In this document: one piece after another, positions 1 through 7,701 of the stretch
Position numbering within the stretch: position 1 is the stretch's first letter
Layout of the letters: every line of letters starts with the position of its first letter
Assembly (NCBI RefSeq): GCF_014197535.1
Contig: NZ_JACIFV010000002.1
Coordinates: 186,001 to 250,000 of the forward strand
Length of the DNA stretch: 64,000 nucleotides
Direction: 5' to 3'
DNA from: Rhizobium aethiopicum
GTDB taxonomy: Bacteria > Pseudomonadota > Alphaproteobacteria > Rhizobiales > Rhizobiaceae
Position numbers and translations under genes: made by a program
The notes under the pieces: generated by a model
Database searches by the model: none
What the model was told of the DNA's origin: nothing
The model's input: the letters and a program-made list of their open reading frames with translations, nothing else

Positions 1-99
1 GAAGGTGAAAGAATCGATCCTGTAGACATAAGCTTAACCGGCAGTTAACCATCATGTGCTAAAATACAACCTAATATTAGTCGCGATGTCTTCTCAACT

Positions 100-352
100 A
101 TGGATAAGTACAGAACGCCGTTCTCCGCGGCAGCCGTTTCGCTATCGCTGGCGAGCTGCGGCGCTTCGCACCCAGGTGAAGATCACGCCGGAGACCCTTG
201 CGCTTTCAATCGGGAGCTACAAGGATGGCAAATCCTCATTGCTTGATGTGTTGGACGCGCAGCGTTCTGTCACGGCCGCCCAGGCGAGCATGGCGCAGGC
301 GGTTCAGCAAACGGCGAAGGATCATGTCATTCTGAATATGGCAAACAGGTTC
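100..352 (+). pseudogene. Remnant of a TolC-family outer-membrane efflux lipoprotein
   Basis: Two pieces of one gene family are joined out of frame. From ATG 100 the frame reads a lipoprotein signal peptide with lipobox LASC (Cys about residue 20) and stops at 244-246. In another frame, about 170-352, comes the C-terminal helix of a TolC/NodT-type outer-membrane factor: its residues SLLDVLDAQRSVTAAQ match the well-conserved C-terminal coiled-coil segment of the family. The intact protein would be about 450-480 aa, so nearly all of the barrel and tunnel is missing. A large internal deletion with frame loss is the simplest explanation. Family assignment is from motif recognition; no complete copy is present in the window. 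Confidence 0.65.
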
Positions 353-465
353 CGGCTACACTGTCGACGCCGCGATCAGGCCAACTTCATATGAACACTG
401 TGATTCGTGCCGTTGCAGCGATAGATGGGAAATCGATCAACCCGCCACGTGGTCGGGTCTCATAA

Positions 466-1257
466 ATGGGTTACATGTCTAATTATCTAGGACGGTGGCG
501 ACAACAGATACCGATATTGGCCGCCAACCGTAAGCAGCGCGCTCGGCTGAGCTTTGCCGAAGGCGACTTCGCTGCGGTCTACGCCATGAGCGATGTTCAC
601 GGATGTTACGACGAGCTCGTCGAGGTGCATCGCCGCATCGAGGAGGACGCAGCACGCATTCAGGGGCCGAAACTCATCGTCATGCTCGGCGATTATGTCG
701 ATCGTGGACCCGATTCGAGCGCAGTTCTGGAGTTCCTGAGCAAGAACCCGCCGCCAGGATTTCAGCGCCTGGTTCTTTGCGGCAATCACGATGCAGAACT
801 GGTGAAGCTCTATCGCAAACCGGCGGGCATTCTCGAATGGCTGGGTTTCGCCGGGACGGAGACGCTGCACTCCTACGGCATCGATATCGAGCATCTCCTG
901 CAGTCGGCGGCGGGAAATGAAACGATCGCCCGCGTCATTCGCAATATGATACCCGAGCGGCATATCCAGTTCCTGGAATCGCTGCCGATCATGCTGCGGA
1001 TAGGCAGGGTGGTGTTTGTGCATGCAGGCGTCAGACCCGGCATCGATCTCAAGAAACAAAAAGACAGCGACCTCATGTGGATCCGGCAGCCCTTCCTGGA
1101 CGAGGGGCCACAGCTTCCTGTCCTCGTGATCCACGGACATACTCCGGGGCGAGCCCCGACATTCGGTCCGCAACGCATCGGCATCGACACCGCGGTTTCG
1201 GCGACGGGCCGGCTGACCGTACTGACGATCAAGGGGACGCGGGTAGGGCTGCTTTAG
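466..1257 (+). CDS. pssZ: PPP-family serine/threonine protein phosphatase, PssZ-like
   Basis: A 263-aa metallophosphatase with the full PPP signature: DVHG (residues 43-46), GDYVDRG (75-81), GNHD (106-109), the metal ligand in VHAG (His186) and GHTPG (224-228). This is the layout of bacterial diadenosine tetraphosphatase/Ser-Thr phosphatases, acting in the cytoplasm on phosphoproteins or nucleotides. In Rhizobium leguminosarum a phosphatase of this kind, PssZ, is needed for exopolysaccharide production, and the position beside exo5 and the pss export genes fits; the symbol rests on that family and context argument. Start is ATG 466; a second ATG at 475 is possible. A repeat follows directly after the stop. 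Confidence 0.7.
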   Translation: MGYMSNYLGRWRQQIPILAANRKQRARLSFAEGDFAAVYAMSDVHGCYDELVEVHRRIEEDAARIQGPKLIVMLGDYVDRGPDSSAVLEFLSKNPPPGFQRLVLCGNHDAELVKLYRKPAGILEWLGFAGTETLHSYGIDIEHLLQSAAGNETIARVIRNMIPERHIQFLESLPIMLRIGRVVFVHAGVRPGIDLKKQKDSDLMWIRQPFLDEGPQLPVLVIHGHTPGRAPTFGPQRIGIDTAVSATGRLTVLTIKGTRVGLL

Positions 1258-1355
1258 AGCCCTTCGGACGCAAAAAGGACGCGCTGCCCTATCCGTGTCG
1301 TGCTTTCCGAAAATCGATTCCGGCCTTCAAGCCAATGCGCTGGGCGAAGAGAGCG
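1255..1355 (+). repeat. Rhizobial dispersed intergenic repeat, copy A (degenerate)
   Basis: Begins at the stop codon of the phosphatase. It shares with three other places in the window the order GGACGC-CAAAGGACGC, a spacer, then TCGTGCTTTCCGAAAATCGATTCCG and a tail ending near GCGCT. Here the first hairpin arm is degraded (only CTTCGGACGC remains). The other copies are at about 10805 (inverted), 21949 (partial) and 41159. Confidence 0.6.
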
Positions 1356-1367
1356 TGGCGCATGCTC

Positions 1368-1404
1368 CAAAAACAAACGCCGCGGGATTGTGCCCGCGGC
1401 GTCA
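1368..1404 (-). terminator. Rho-independent terminator of exo5/ugd
   Basis: On the minus strand, 28 bases past the dehydrogenase stop, a GC stem (arms GCCGCGGG and CCCGCGGC, loop of 6) is followed by the T-rich tract TTTGTTTTT. This is a classical intrinsic terminator. It separates the gene from the plus-strand phosphatase. Confidence 0.8.
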
Positions 1405-1431
1405 GAAGATTCAGAGAGTTGCCAGGCGCTG

Positions 1432-2751
1432 TCAGGCGTCCTGATAAAGATTGGTGCCGATACCGGTATAGGTAAAGCCGTGTTTGCGGATCTCGTCGCT
1501 GCGGTAGATGTTACGCAGATCGACCAGGACCGGAGCGCGCATCGACTGCTTCAGGCGATTGAAATCGAGGGCGCGGAACTGGTTCCATTCGGTGACGATG
1601 ACGAGGGCATCGGCGTCGGCAGCGGCTTCGTAAGGGCCGTTCGCATATTCGATGTTCTCGATGACCTTGCGGGCATTGTCCATACCCTCGGGATCATAGC
1701 CGACGACCTGGGCGCCGGCGTCCTGCAGCGTCTGGATAATGGCGATCGCCGGGCTGTCGCGCATGTCGTCGGTGTTCGGCTTGAAGGTCAGTCCGAGGAT
1801 GGCGACTTTCTTGCCGCGAATGTCTCCGCCGACGGCCGAAATGACCTTGCGGCCCATCGCCCGCTTGCGGTTGTCGTTGATCGAGATCGTCGTTTCGATC
1901 AGACGGACCGGTGCGTCATAATCCTGCGCCGTCTTGGCAAGGGCAAGCGTATCCTTGGGGAAGCACGAACCGCCGTAACCCGGACCGGCATGCAGGAACT
2001 TGGAGCCGATACGGCCATCGAGGCCGATGCCGCGCGAAACGTCCTGGACGTTTGCGTCGACCCTTTCGCAGAGATCGGCGATCTCGTTGATGAAGGTGAT
2101 CTTCATGGCCAGGAAGGCGTTGGCCGCATATTTGATGAGCTCGGAGGTGCGGCGGCTCGTGAAGACCAGGGGAGCCTGGTTGAGGTAGAGCGGACGATAG
2201 ACTTCGGTCATGGTCTCGCGTGCCCGGTCGTCATTCAGTCCGACGACGATCCGATCAGGACGCTTGAAATCCTCGATCGCCGCGCCTTCACGCAGGAATT
2301 CGGGATTGGAGACGACGGCGACGTCAGCCGAAGGATTGGTTTCCCGCACGATGCGCTCAACCTCATCGCCGGTGCCGACCGGCACCGTCGACTTGGTGAC
2401 GATGACGGTGAAGCCCTCCACATAGGTGGCAATCTCGCGCGCAGCGGCATAGACGTAGGAGAGATCGGCATGGCCGTCGCCGCGGCGGGACGGCGTGCCG
2501 ACCGCGATGAACACGACGTCGGCGCCACGAACGCTTTCGCCGACATCCGTCGAAAACGACAAGCGGCCGGTGCTGGTGTTTTCAGCAACCAATTGATCGA
2601 GACCCGGCTCGTAGATCGGAATACGGCCCTCGCGAAGGGCCTCGATCTTACTCAGATCCTTGTCGACGCAGATGACGTCGTGGCCGAAATCCGCAAAGCA
2701 AACGCCTGAAACGAGGCCGACATAGCCTGATCCAATCATCGTGATGCGCAT
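1432..2751 (-). CDS. exo5: UDP-glucose 6-dehydrogenase
   Basis: Converts UDP-glucose to UDP-glucuronate with two NAD+, supplying glucuronic acid for acidic exopolysaccharide and the substrate of the UDP-xylose synthase at 51.3-52.3 kb. The 439 aa show the N-terminal Rossmann motif GSGYVG (7-12), the central ELIKYAANAF helix with Lys207 and Asn211, and the catalytic-cysteine motif GYGGSCFPKD (Cys263), with a C-terminal NAD/UDP-binding domain. Length is normal for the family. Orthologues are called rkpK in Sinorhizobium and exo5 in R. leguminosarum. Transcribed alone, with its own terminator downstream and a palindrome just upstream of the ATG. Confidence 0.93.
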   Translation of the reverse strand: MRITMIGSGYVGLVSGVCFADFGHDVICVDKDLSKIEALREGRIPIYEPGLDQLVAENTSTGRLSFSTDVGESVRGADVVFIAVGTPSRRGDGHADLSYVYAAAREIATYVEGFTVIVTKSTVPVGTGDEVERIVRETNPSADVAVVSNPEFLREGAAIEDFKRPDRIVVGLNDDRARETMTEVYRPLYLNQAPLVFTSRRTSELIKYAANAFLAMKITFINEIADLCERVDANVQDVSRGIGLDGRIGSKFLHAGPGYGGSCFPKDTLALAKTAQDYDAPVRLIETTISINDNRKRAMGRKVISAVGGDIRGKKVAILGLTFKPNTDDMRDSPAIAIIQTLQDAGAQVVGYDPEGMDNARKVIENIEYANGPYEAAADADALVIVTEWNQFRALDFNRLKQSMRAPVLVDLRNIYRSDEIRKHGFTYTGIGTNLYQDA

Positions 2752-2775
2752 ATTTCCCTCAAATCATTAGAGTAG

Positions 2776-2804
2776 AACGTCATGCTGCGTCGCAGCATGG
2801 CGTT
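2776..2804 (-). promoter_or_regulatory. Palindrome upstream of exo5, possible operator
   Basis: Arms CATGCTGCG (2781-2789) and CGCAGCATG (2791-2799) are perfect inverse complements around one base, extended outward by AACG (2776) and CGTT (2801). The element lies 25-53 bases upstream of the exo5 ATG. A weak minus-strand promoter can be drawn at 2828-2833 (TTGTCT) and 2806-2811 (TATGAC, spacer 16), which would put the palindrome at the transcription start. Operator or 5' UTR hairpin; inference only. Confidence 0.45.
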
Positions 2805-3019
2805 CGTCATACTGAATCTGGGCCAAAAGACAATATCGAAGATCGCTTAATACCCACATCGGAAGTCGTATTGCGGGTGCCGCTGTTTGCTGCCAGCCAC
2901 CCGCTCGACAGCAAAAACATAGGTTTATGTGGGCGATATGACAAGTCGAGCCGTTCGTGAGTGCCGGCTCGACTTCAATCCTGGAATGAGACGAATTGCT
3001 CTATCGGCTGCCTCGGCTG

Positions 3020-3619
3020 CTACAGCCGGTACCAGACGTACGGGTCCGTTCCCGATTGGATCTTGTCCCAGCGCAGATCTGTATCGCGCCAGTTCTTGAT
3101 GCTGCTTTGCCTGTTGTCGAGCACCAGATCGCCCTTGTCGGTTCTGACCACGAGGACGGCGTGCCCTTCGCCGGAGGGTGTATAGGCCGTTGCGATCCGC
3201 AAGGCGCGCGATGACCAGCCCATCGCCATCAGCCGGCTGCGCTTGGTCAATGCAAAATCTTCGCAGTCGCCGCTGCGCACATTCACCTTCCAGACATCGC
3301 CGTTCAGTTCGTTGCGGGAATCGTTGCGGCCAATCATGGTACGATTGACGGTGTTGTTCACATTCTTCAGCTGCAGCATTTCCTTGTCCGTCAGTGCGAT
3401 CACCGACAGTCCGTTGTTGTCGCGGCATTCGGCAGGGTTCTGGGCGCAGAACAGCACCTGGGCGAAGGGCGGAACGATCTTTCCTTTTTCGGAGATATAG
3501 CTGACCTCCGAACCGTTGGTCAGGCCGCGAGCGAAACCTGCGGGGCCGGCCGCGAATGCAGAGCAGGCATTCCCCGCTGTAAAAGCCAGTGCCAGAAGTG
3601 TAACGAAGGTTTTCTTCAT
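3020..3619 (-). CDS. Periplasmic bacterial transglutaminase-like cysteine peptidase (BTLCP)
   Basis: A 199-aa exported protein with a signal peptide (residues 1-23, ending SAFA). The papain-like catalytic triad of the BTLCP family is visible: Cys119 in GDCEDFA, His153 in EGHAVL and Asp168 in LVLDNR. Such proteins occur widely in alphaproteobacteria, often beside surface-polysaccharide or type I secretion genes; LapG of Pseudomonas, which releases adhesins, is a distant relative. A role in releasing Rap-type surface proteins is possible but unproven here. It is a single minus-strand gene facing away from pssT, with about 300 bases of non-coding DNA (3620-3921) between them. Confidence 0.8.
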   Translation of the reverse strand: MKKTFVTLLALAFTAGNACSAFAAGPAGFARGLTNGSEVSYISEKGKIVPPFAQVLFCAQNPAECRDNNGLSVIALTDKEMLQLKNVNNTVNRTMIGRNDSRNELNGDVWKVNVRSGDCEDFALTKRSRLMAMGWSSRALRIATAYTPSGEGHAVLVVRTDKGDLVLDNRQSSIKNWRDTDLRWDKIQSGTDPYVWYRL

Positions 3620-3921
3620 CTCTTAATCTCCGTCAGGGCAAGCGATTGAGATCAGGCTTGCCTTTTGGCTCAGTCAATGGCATGGCGATTTAGTGATCTG
3701 CCAAGTATTGGGCACAGAACGTCTGTCCCGTTTCTGCTGCTTGAAGGAGCATAAGCGGGGTCCTGTCTCGATTGGCTTAAGCCATTCGCGACAATTTTAA
3801 CGATGTGGAATTCTGTTGCACTTTAACACGCAAGCGCTTGATCTGCAACTTATGTTAGTACGAGTATATTAACCGTAATGGTTGTGATTGCCTCGTTTTG
3901 ACTGCTGGTGAGTGAAGTCAA

Positions 3922-5331
3922 ATGTTATCCAACCTCATCAACAGGCAGGTCTTGCGGGAGGCGATTCTCGTTGCCTTCATCGGCCTGGTGATATTGACGC
4001 TCATTCCTTTTGGAAGTGTCACACCTTTGCCCTTCGCCTTCGCCGCAATCGGAATGTTTGCTCTCGCCATCGTTTCGATATTGCTGTTTGCGGAGCCACG
4101 ACAAAGCAGGTGGGTGTTCAAGATCGCCTTGCTTTTGCTCGTCGTGCTGACGAGCTGGACATTTATTCAAACGATCGAACTGCCGGTCAATCGGCTGGCA
4201 AATCCAGCCTGGGGCGCTGCGCGCGATCTGGCGGGCGTCCAATATGCGGCGATCTCCGTCGAACCGGCGGACACGCTTGCCTCGATACTCTGGGTGGCCC
4301 TGCCTTTCGTGACCTTTCTGACCGGACTTATCTTATGCGATACCGATCAACGAGCGCGGAAAGTGCTGGCCAGCCTGGGGCTCGCGGCGGGGGGCATCGC
4401 CGTTTTCGGCCTGCTGCAATTTTCGCTGTTTCCCAACATCCTGATCGTCATAGAAAAACACGCCTACCTCGACAGCCTGACAGCGGTCTTCGTCAACCGC
4501 AATACCGCTGCGACCTTCCTCGGGCTGGGAACGTTGCTCATGCTGACGCTGGTCAGGGACATTGCCCGTTCCTATTCAATCCACCCGCCCGGCGAGCCGG
4601 GCCGAAACCTTCTGCTCTTGAGAACGTGGATCTATGTTTTGCTCCTGTGCGCATGTTTCACCGCATTGATGCTGAGCCGATCACGCGCCGGAATATTCGC
4701 GACCTTTATTGCCGCGATCATCTATTTTCCCTGGCTTGTCATCAATTGGAACAGCTCGAGGCGATATTTAACACCGGCGCCGAGATGGCGCTCGGTATTG
4801 AAGCTTCTCTCGGCGGTCATTTTCATCGTTCTGCTGTTGAGCATGTTTGCAGGGCAGGCGATTTTGCGCGCGCAGGAGCGGCGGCTCGAGGATGATGATC
4901 GTTTCTGTATTCTGCCGGGCATATGGCGTGCCATTTCGGATCATTGGTTAACCGGGACGGGCCTTGGAACCTTCCGCACCGTGTTTTCTGCGTACCGCGA
5001 TCCGGCCTGCGGCATCTTCGGGATCTTTGACCGCGCACATAATTTCTATCTCGAAGGATTTCTGGGGCTGGGGGTTACGTTTCCGGTTGCGACGTTTCTT
5101 ACTTTCGCAGTGCTTGCGAAGGTTTTCTGGCGCGGGCTCTCCGAGCGGCGGCGCCTGAGGCATTATGTTCTGCTCGGAATAGCGGCGACGGTTTTGGTCG
5201 CCCTTCATGCGGCCGTCGACTTTTCGCTGCAAATCCCTGGTTTTGCGGTATTTTTTTCCGCATTCCTGAGCGCCGTCGTTGCGATCAGCCTCGGTCGCAG
5301 TCACGGCCAAACGGATCGCCAATATGTGTAA
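3922..5331 (+). CDS. pssT: Polytopic O-antigen ligase/Wzy-type polymerase, PssT-like
   Basis: A 469-aa inner-membrane protein with about 11-12 hydrophobic helices and a long periplasmic loop around residues 300-380. That loop carries the Wzy_C-type signature GTGLGTFRTVF and RAHNFYLEGFLGLG (the conserved N-E in the H-N-x-Y-L-E motif), typical of O-antigen ligases and polymerases. In R. leguminosarum pssT is the multispanning protein next to pssN-pssO-pssP, and this gene holds that place, so it probably works on exopolysaccharide polymerisation. About 300 bases with a good promoter lie between it and pssN. A second protein of the superfamily is encoded at 22.1-23.5 kb, so the split of labour is unknown. 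Confidence 0.75.
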   Translation: MLSNLINRQVLREAILVAFIGLVILTLIPFGSVTPLPFAFAAIGMFALAIVSILLFAEPRQSRWVFKIALLLLVVLTSWTFIQTIELPVNRLANPAWGAARDLAGVQYAAISVEPADTLASILWVALPFVTFLTGLILCDTDQRARKVLASLGLAAGGIAVFGLLQFSLFPNILIVIEKHAYLDSLTAVFVNRNTAATFLGLGTLLMLTLVRDIARSYSIHPPGEPGRNLLLLRTWIYVLLLCACFTALMLSRSRAGIFATFIAAIIYFPWLVINWNSSRRYLTPAPRWRSVLKLLSAVIFIVLLLSMFAGQAILRAQERRLEDDDRFCILPGIWRAISDHWLTGTGLGTFRTVFSAYRDPACGIFGIFDRAHNFYLEGFLGLGVTFPVATFLTFAVLAKVFWRGLSERRRLRHYVLLGIAATVLVALHAAVDFSLQIPGFAVFFSAFLSAVVAISLGRSHGQTDRQYV

Positions 5332-5409
5332 CCGGTCCTCACACAAAGGTTTAAATGAATGGAATTTATGAAGGTTTTTCGAAAATACCGATTGATTGAG
5401 GGCTGCGGG

Positions 5410-5438
5410 TTGACTCTTAAACGCAAGAAATTTTATAG
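5410..5438 (+). promoter_or_regulatory. Sigma-70-type promoter of pssN-pssO-pssP
   Basis: TTGACT (5410-5415), a 17-base spacer, and TTATAG (5433-5438): five of six bases match the -35 consensus and four of six the -10. Transcription would start near 5445 and leave a 5' UTR of about 190 bases before the pssN ATG at 5634. It is the only convincing promoter in the 5332-5633 gap. Confidence 0.55.
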
Positions 5439-5633
5439 CGGACGCAGCCTTTAGATTATTGCCGGCGTCAGAGAGCCGGGCTGAGGCCGTTCGTTTGCTG
5501 AAGGGCTCGGCGTTGCCGGGCTGCCACAGTTAGAGAATGATAAACGGCGTTCGGTAATTATTGATCAGGGATTGTCTTGTAATTTGTCCGATTGCGGAGC
5601 AGTAGCTTCAAGGGCGTCAACACGGGTTATTCT

Positions 5634-6845
5634 ATGGGTTGTTTTCCTGTCGGTAGTACACGCGTCGCCATTGTTGTAGCGCTAACGAGTATATTGGCAA
5701 GCTGCACGTCCTTGCCAAGATCCGGTCCCGATCACAAAGATGTCGATCGAGGGGCGGCGGTAAAGGTAACAACGAAGGAGCGTCGCGTCGGTATCGACTA
5801 CGCCTTGGTTGATCTCAGCAAGAACGTCCTGTCCTATTTCACCTCTCCGCAGCCGACCTCCTTCAAGGGTTTTGGCGGTGGTCGTGGCGGTGCGCCTGAA
5901 ATTCCGCTCGGTTACGGCGATGTCGTCGAGGTTGCGATTTTCGAAGCTCAGTCCGGCGGTCTCTTCATTCCCTCCGACGCCGGTAGCCGGCCCGGCAATT
6001 ATATCTCTCTGCCGGCGCAGACCATCGATAGAAATGGAACGATCACGATCCCCTATGCGGGTCGTGTTCCGGCTGCCGGCCGCCTGAAGGAGACCGTCGA
6101 GCAGGATGTCGAAGATCGACTGGCCAGCCGCGCGATCGAGCCGCAGGTTGTTATCACCACGACGACCAACCGCTCCAGTCAGGTAGCCGTGCTCGGTGAC
6201 GTCAACAATCCTCAGCGCGTTCAGATCAGTCCGGCCGGTGAGCGCATTCTCGACGTCATTTCCGCCGCGGGTGGTTTGACGACCAATAACATCGAAACGA
6301 ATGTGACGCTGCAGCGCCGCGGCAGAACGGCTACCGTCGCCTACAATACGCTGTTGAAAAACCCAGCGGAGAATATCTATGTCGCGCCGGATGATACGAT
6401 CTCGGTCGATCATGAGCGCCGTACGTTCCTCGCGCTCGGCGCCGCCGGCACCAGCGGCCGGTTCGATTTCGAAGAGTCGGATCTAACCCTCGGGGAGGCC
6501 ATCGCCAAGGCGGGCGGCCTGCGCGACGACCGTGCGGATCCGGCGCAGGTCCTGCTCTATCGCCTTGTCCCGAGGAAGACGCTTGCGGCGATGCATGTAG
6601 ATACGACGCGGTTTGCGGGCGATACGGTTCCGGTGATTATCCGCGTCAATCTTCGTGATCCGGCAACCCTGTTTGCCGCACAGCAATTCAAGATGGAAGA
6701 CAAGGATATTATCTATGTTTCCAATTCGGACTCTATCGAATTGGTCAAGTTCCTTGACATCGTAAACTCGGTATCGTCCACTGTTGCCGGCGTGACGGAC
6801 GACGCACGCGATACTCGTAGTGCGGTGCGAGAGCTCGGGCGTTAA
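5634..6845 (+). CDS. pssN: Outer-membrane polysaccharide export lipoprotein
   Basis: A 403-aa member of the OMA/Wza family that forms the outer-membrane channel or its periplasmic part for exopolysaccharide. Start at ATG 5634 is chosen because it puts the lipobox ILASC at residues 20-24; the frame is open back to a TTG at 5592, which would spoil the signal peptide. The poly-export domain begins at GYGDVVEV (93-100). Two SLBB-type domains follow: around SSQVAVLGDVNNPQRV (181-196) to AAGG (211-214), and around RRTFLALGAAGTSGRF. It lacks the long C-terminal amphipathic helix of Wza, as reported for PssN. First gene of pssN-pssO-pssP-orf, driven from the promoter near 5.4 kb. Confidence 0.88.
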   Translation: MGCFPVGSTRVAIVVALTSILASCTSLPRSGPDHKDVDRGAAVKVTTKERRVGIDYALVDLSKNVLSYFTSPQPTSFKGFGGGRGGAPEIPLGYGDVVEVAIFEAQSGGLFIPSDAGSRPGNYISLPAQTIDRNGTITIPYAGRVPAAGRLKETVEQDVEDRLASRAIEPQVVITTTTNRSSQVAVLGDVNNPQRVQISPAGERILDVISAAGGLTTNNIETNVTLQRRGRTATVAYNTLLKNPAENIYVAPDDTISVDHERRTFLALGAAGTSGRFDFEESDLTLGEAIAKAGGLRDDRADPAQVLLYRLVPRKTLAAMHVDTTRFAGDTVPVIIRVNLRDPATLFAAQQFKMEDKDIIYVSNSDSIELVKFLDIVNSVSSTVAGVTDDARDTRSAVRELGR

Positions 6846-6857
6846 TTGAGGAAATGG

Positions 6858-6887
6858 CCGGCGCCGATCGCAAACGATCGGTGCCGG
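6858..6887 (+). promoter_or_regulatory. Strong intercistronic hairpin between pssN and pssO
   Basis: A 13-bp stem (CCGGCGCCGATCG, loop CAAA, CGATCGGTGCCGG, one G-U pair) lies 13 bases after the pssN stop. It is followed by only a short T run (TTTCC), so it is more likely an attenuator or mRNA-stabilising element than a full terminator. pssO begins 44 bases further on. Confidence 0.6.
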
Positions 6888-6930
6888 TGGCCTGTTTCCG
6901 ATAGCGGATTTGATGAAGGAAGCCACTTAT

Positions 6931-7650
6931 ATGGCAAGGTTTAGTGTTCATCGTAAACTTGCATATAGCGGAATTGCCGCGGCAATTTTTGTCGGCATGA
7001 CTTCGAGCGCCTTTGCGGCTGCTTGCCTGGGTCCCGCAAATCTCACACCCGCAGACGTCGGCGGATTTACCGCCAATCCCGCTGTTCTGCTCGACATGTC
7101 CGATCCCTTGGTTCTGTCATCGCGTGTTCGAGCGCTGGTAGGGAGCAGTAACGACGCCCTATTGCCGGTACTCGAGCAGGCCAAGAAGGCCAATGCCGCA
7201 CAGATGGCGGCGATCGGATCCGGTCTCGGGCGAGCCGCAAACAGTTGCCAAGTCTCGGATCCGCAGTTCAAACTGGCGATCGAAAAAGCTGTTGCCGAGG
7301 CGGCCGGCGCCGATCCCAATCTTGCGCCGCTGCTGACAGCCTTTGCAAAGGTTCTGGCTGAAGGCGGGACGGCGGCGCTCGGTCCGGGCACAGGTGCGCC
7401 AGCGGCAGCATCCGGTATCGGCAACACCGGTTCGATCGGGCAGACAGGTCCCGGGTCGGATGACGGTACGCCGTTTGACGGCAGCACCACGACTGCCGGC
7501 ACGCTGAGGGTTTCGGATACGAACGATGAGGACAGCTCGTCCACGAGTTCGACGACTTCGACGACGACAGTCGTCAGCGCGGGAGGAGCGGGGCAGTCGT
7601 CCTCTGATACGACGGAGTCGACCAGTCAGAGCATCCCCGTCACACAATAG
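6931..7650 (+). CDS. pssO: Secreted protein PssO-like
   Basis: A 239-aa protein with a clear Sec signal peptide (about residues 1-24, ending SAFA/A). ATG 6931 is preferred over TTG 6910 or ATG 6913 because GAAGGA lies ten bases before it. The mature N-terminal part is helical, with two cysteines (CLGPAN and SCQVSD). The last 90 residues are low complexity, rich in Gly, Ala, Ser and Thr, and look disordered. Position between pssN and pssP and general build match PssO, an extracellular protein affecting exopolysaccharide yield in R. leguminosarum bv. trifolii. No enzymatic motif is visible. Family assignment is mainly by synteny. Confidence 0.7.
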   Translation: MARFSVHRKLAYSGIAAAIFVGMTSSAFAAACLGPANLTPADVGGFTANPAVLLDMSDPLVLSSRVRALVGSSNDALLPVLEQAKKANAAQMAAIGSGLGRAANSCQVSDPQFKLAIEKAVAEAAGADPNLAPLLTAFAKVLAEGGTAALGPGTGAPAAASGIGNTGSIGQTGPGSDDGTPFDGSTTTAGTLRVSDTNDEDSSSTSSTTSTTTVVSAGGAGQSSSDTTESTSQSIPVTQ

Positions 7651-7701
7651 CTGGAATTGCCTGTAGATCTTAGCGCTTGACGCCATTGTTGGAGATCGAA
7701 A

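Noticed and set aside
1300-2709. Long plus-strand frame of 469 codons opposite exo5
   Set aside because: It is the antisense of a clearly conserved dehydrogenase; no ribosome site and no family resemblance.
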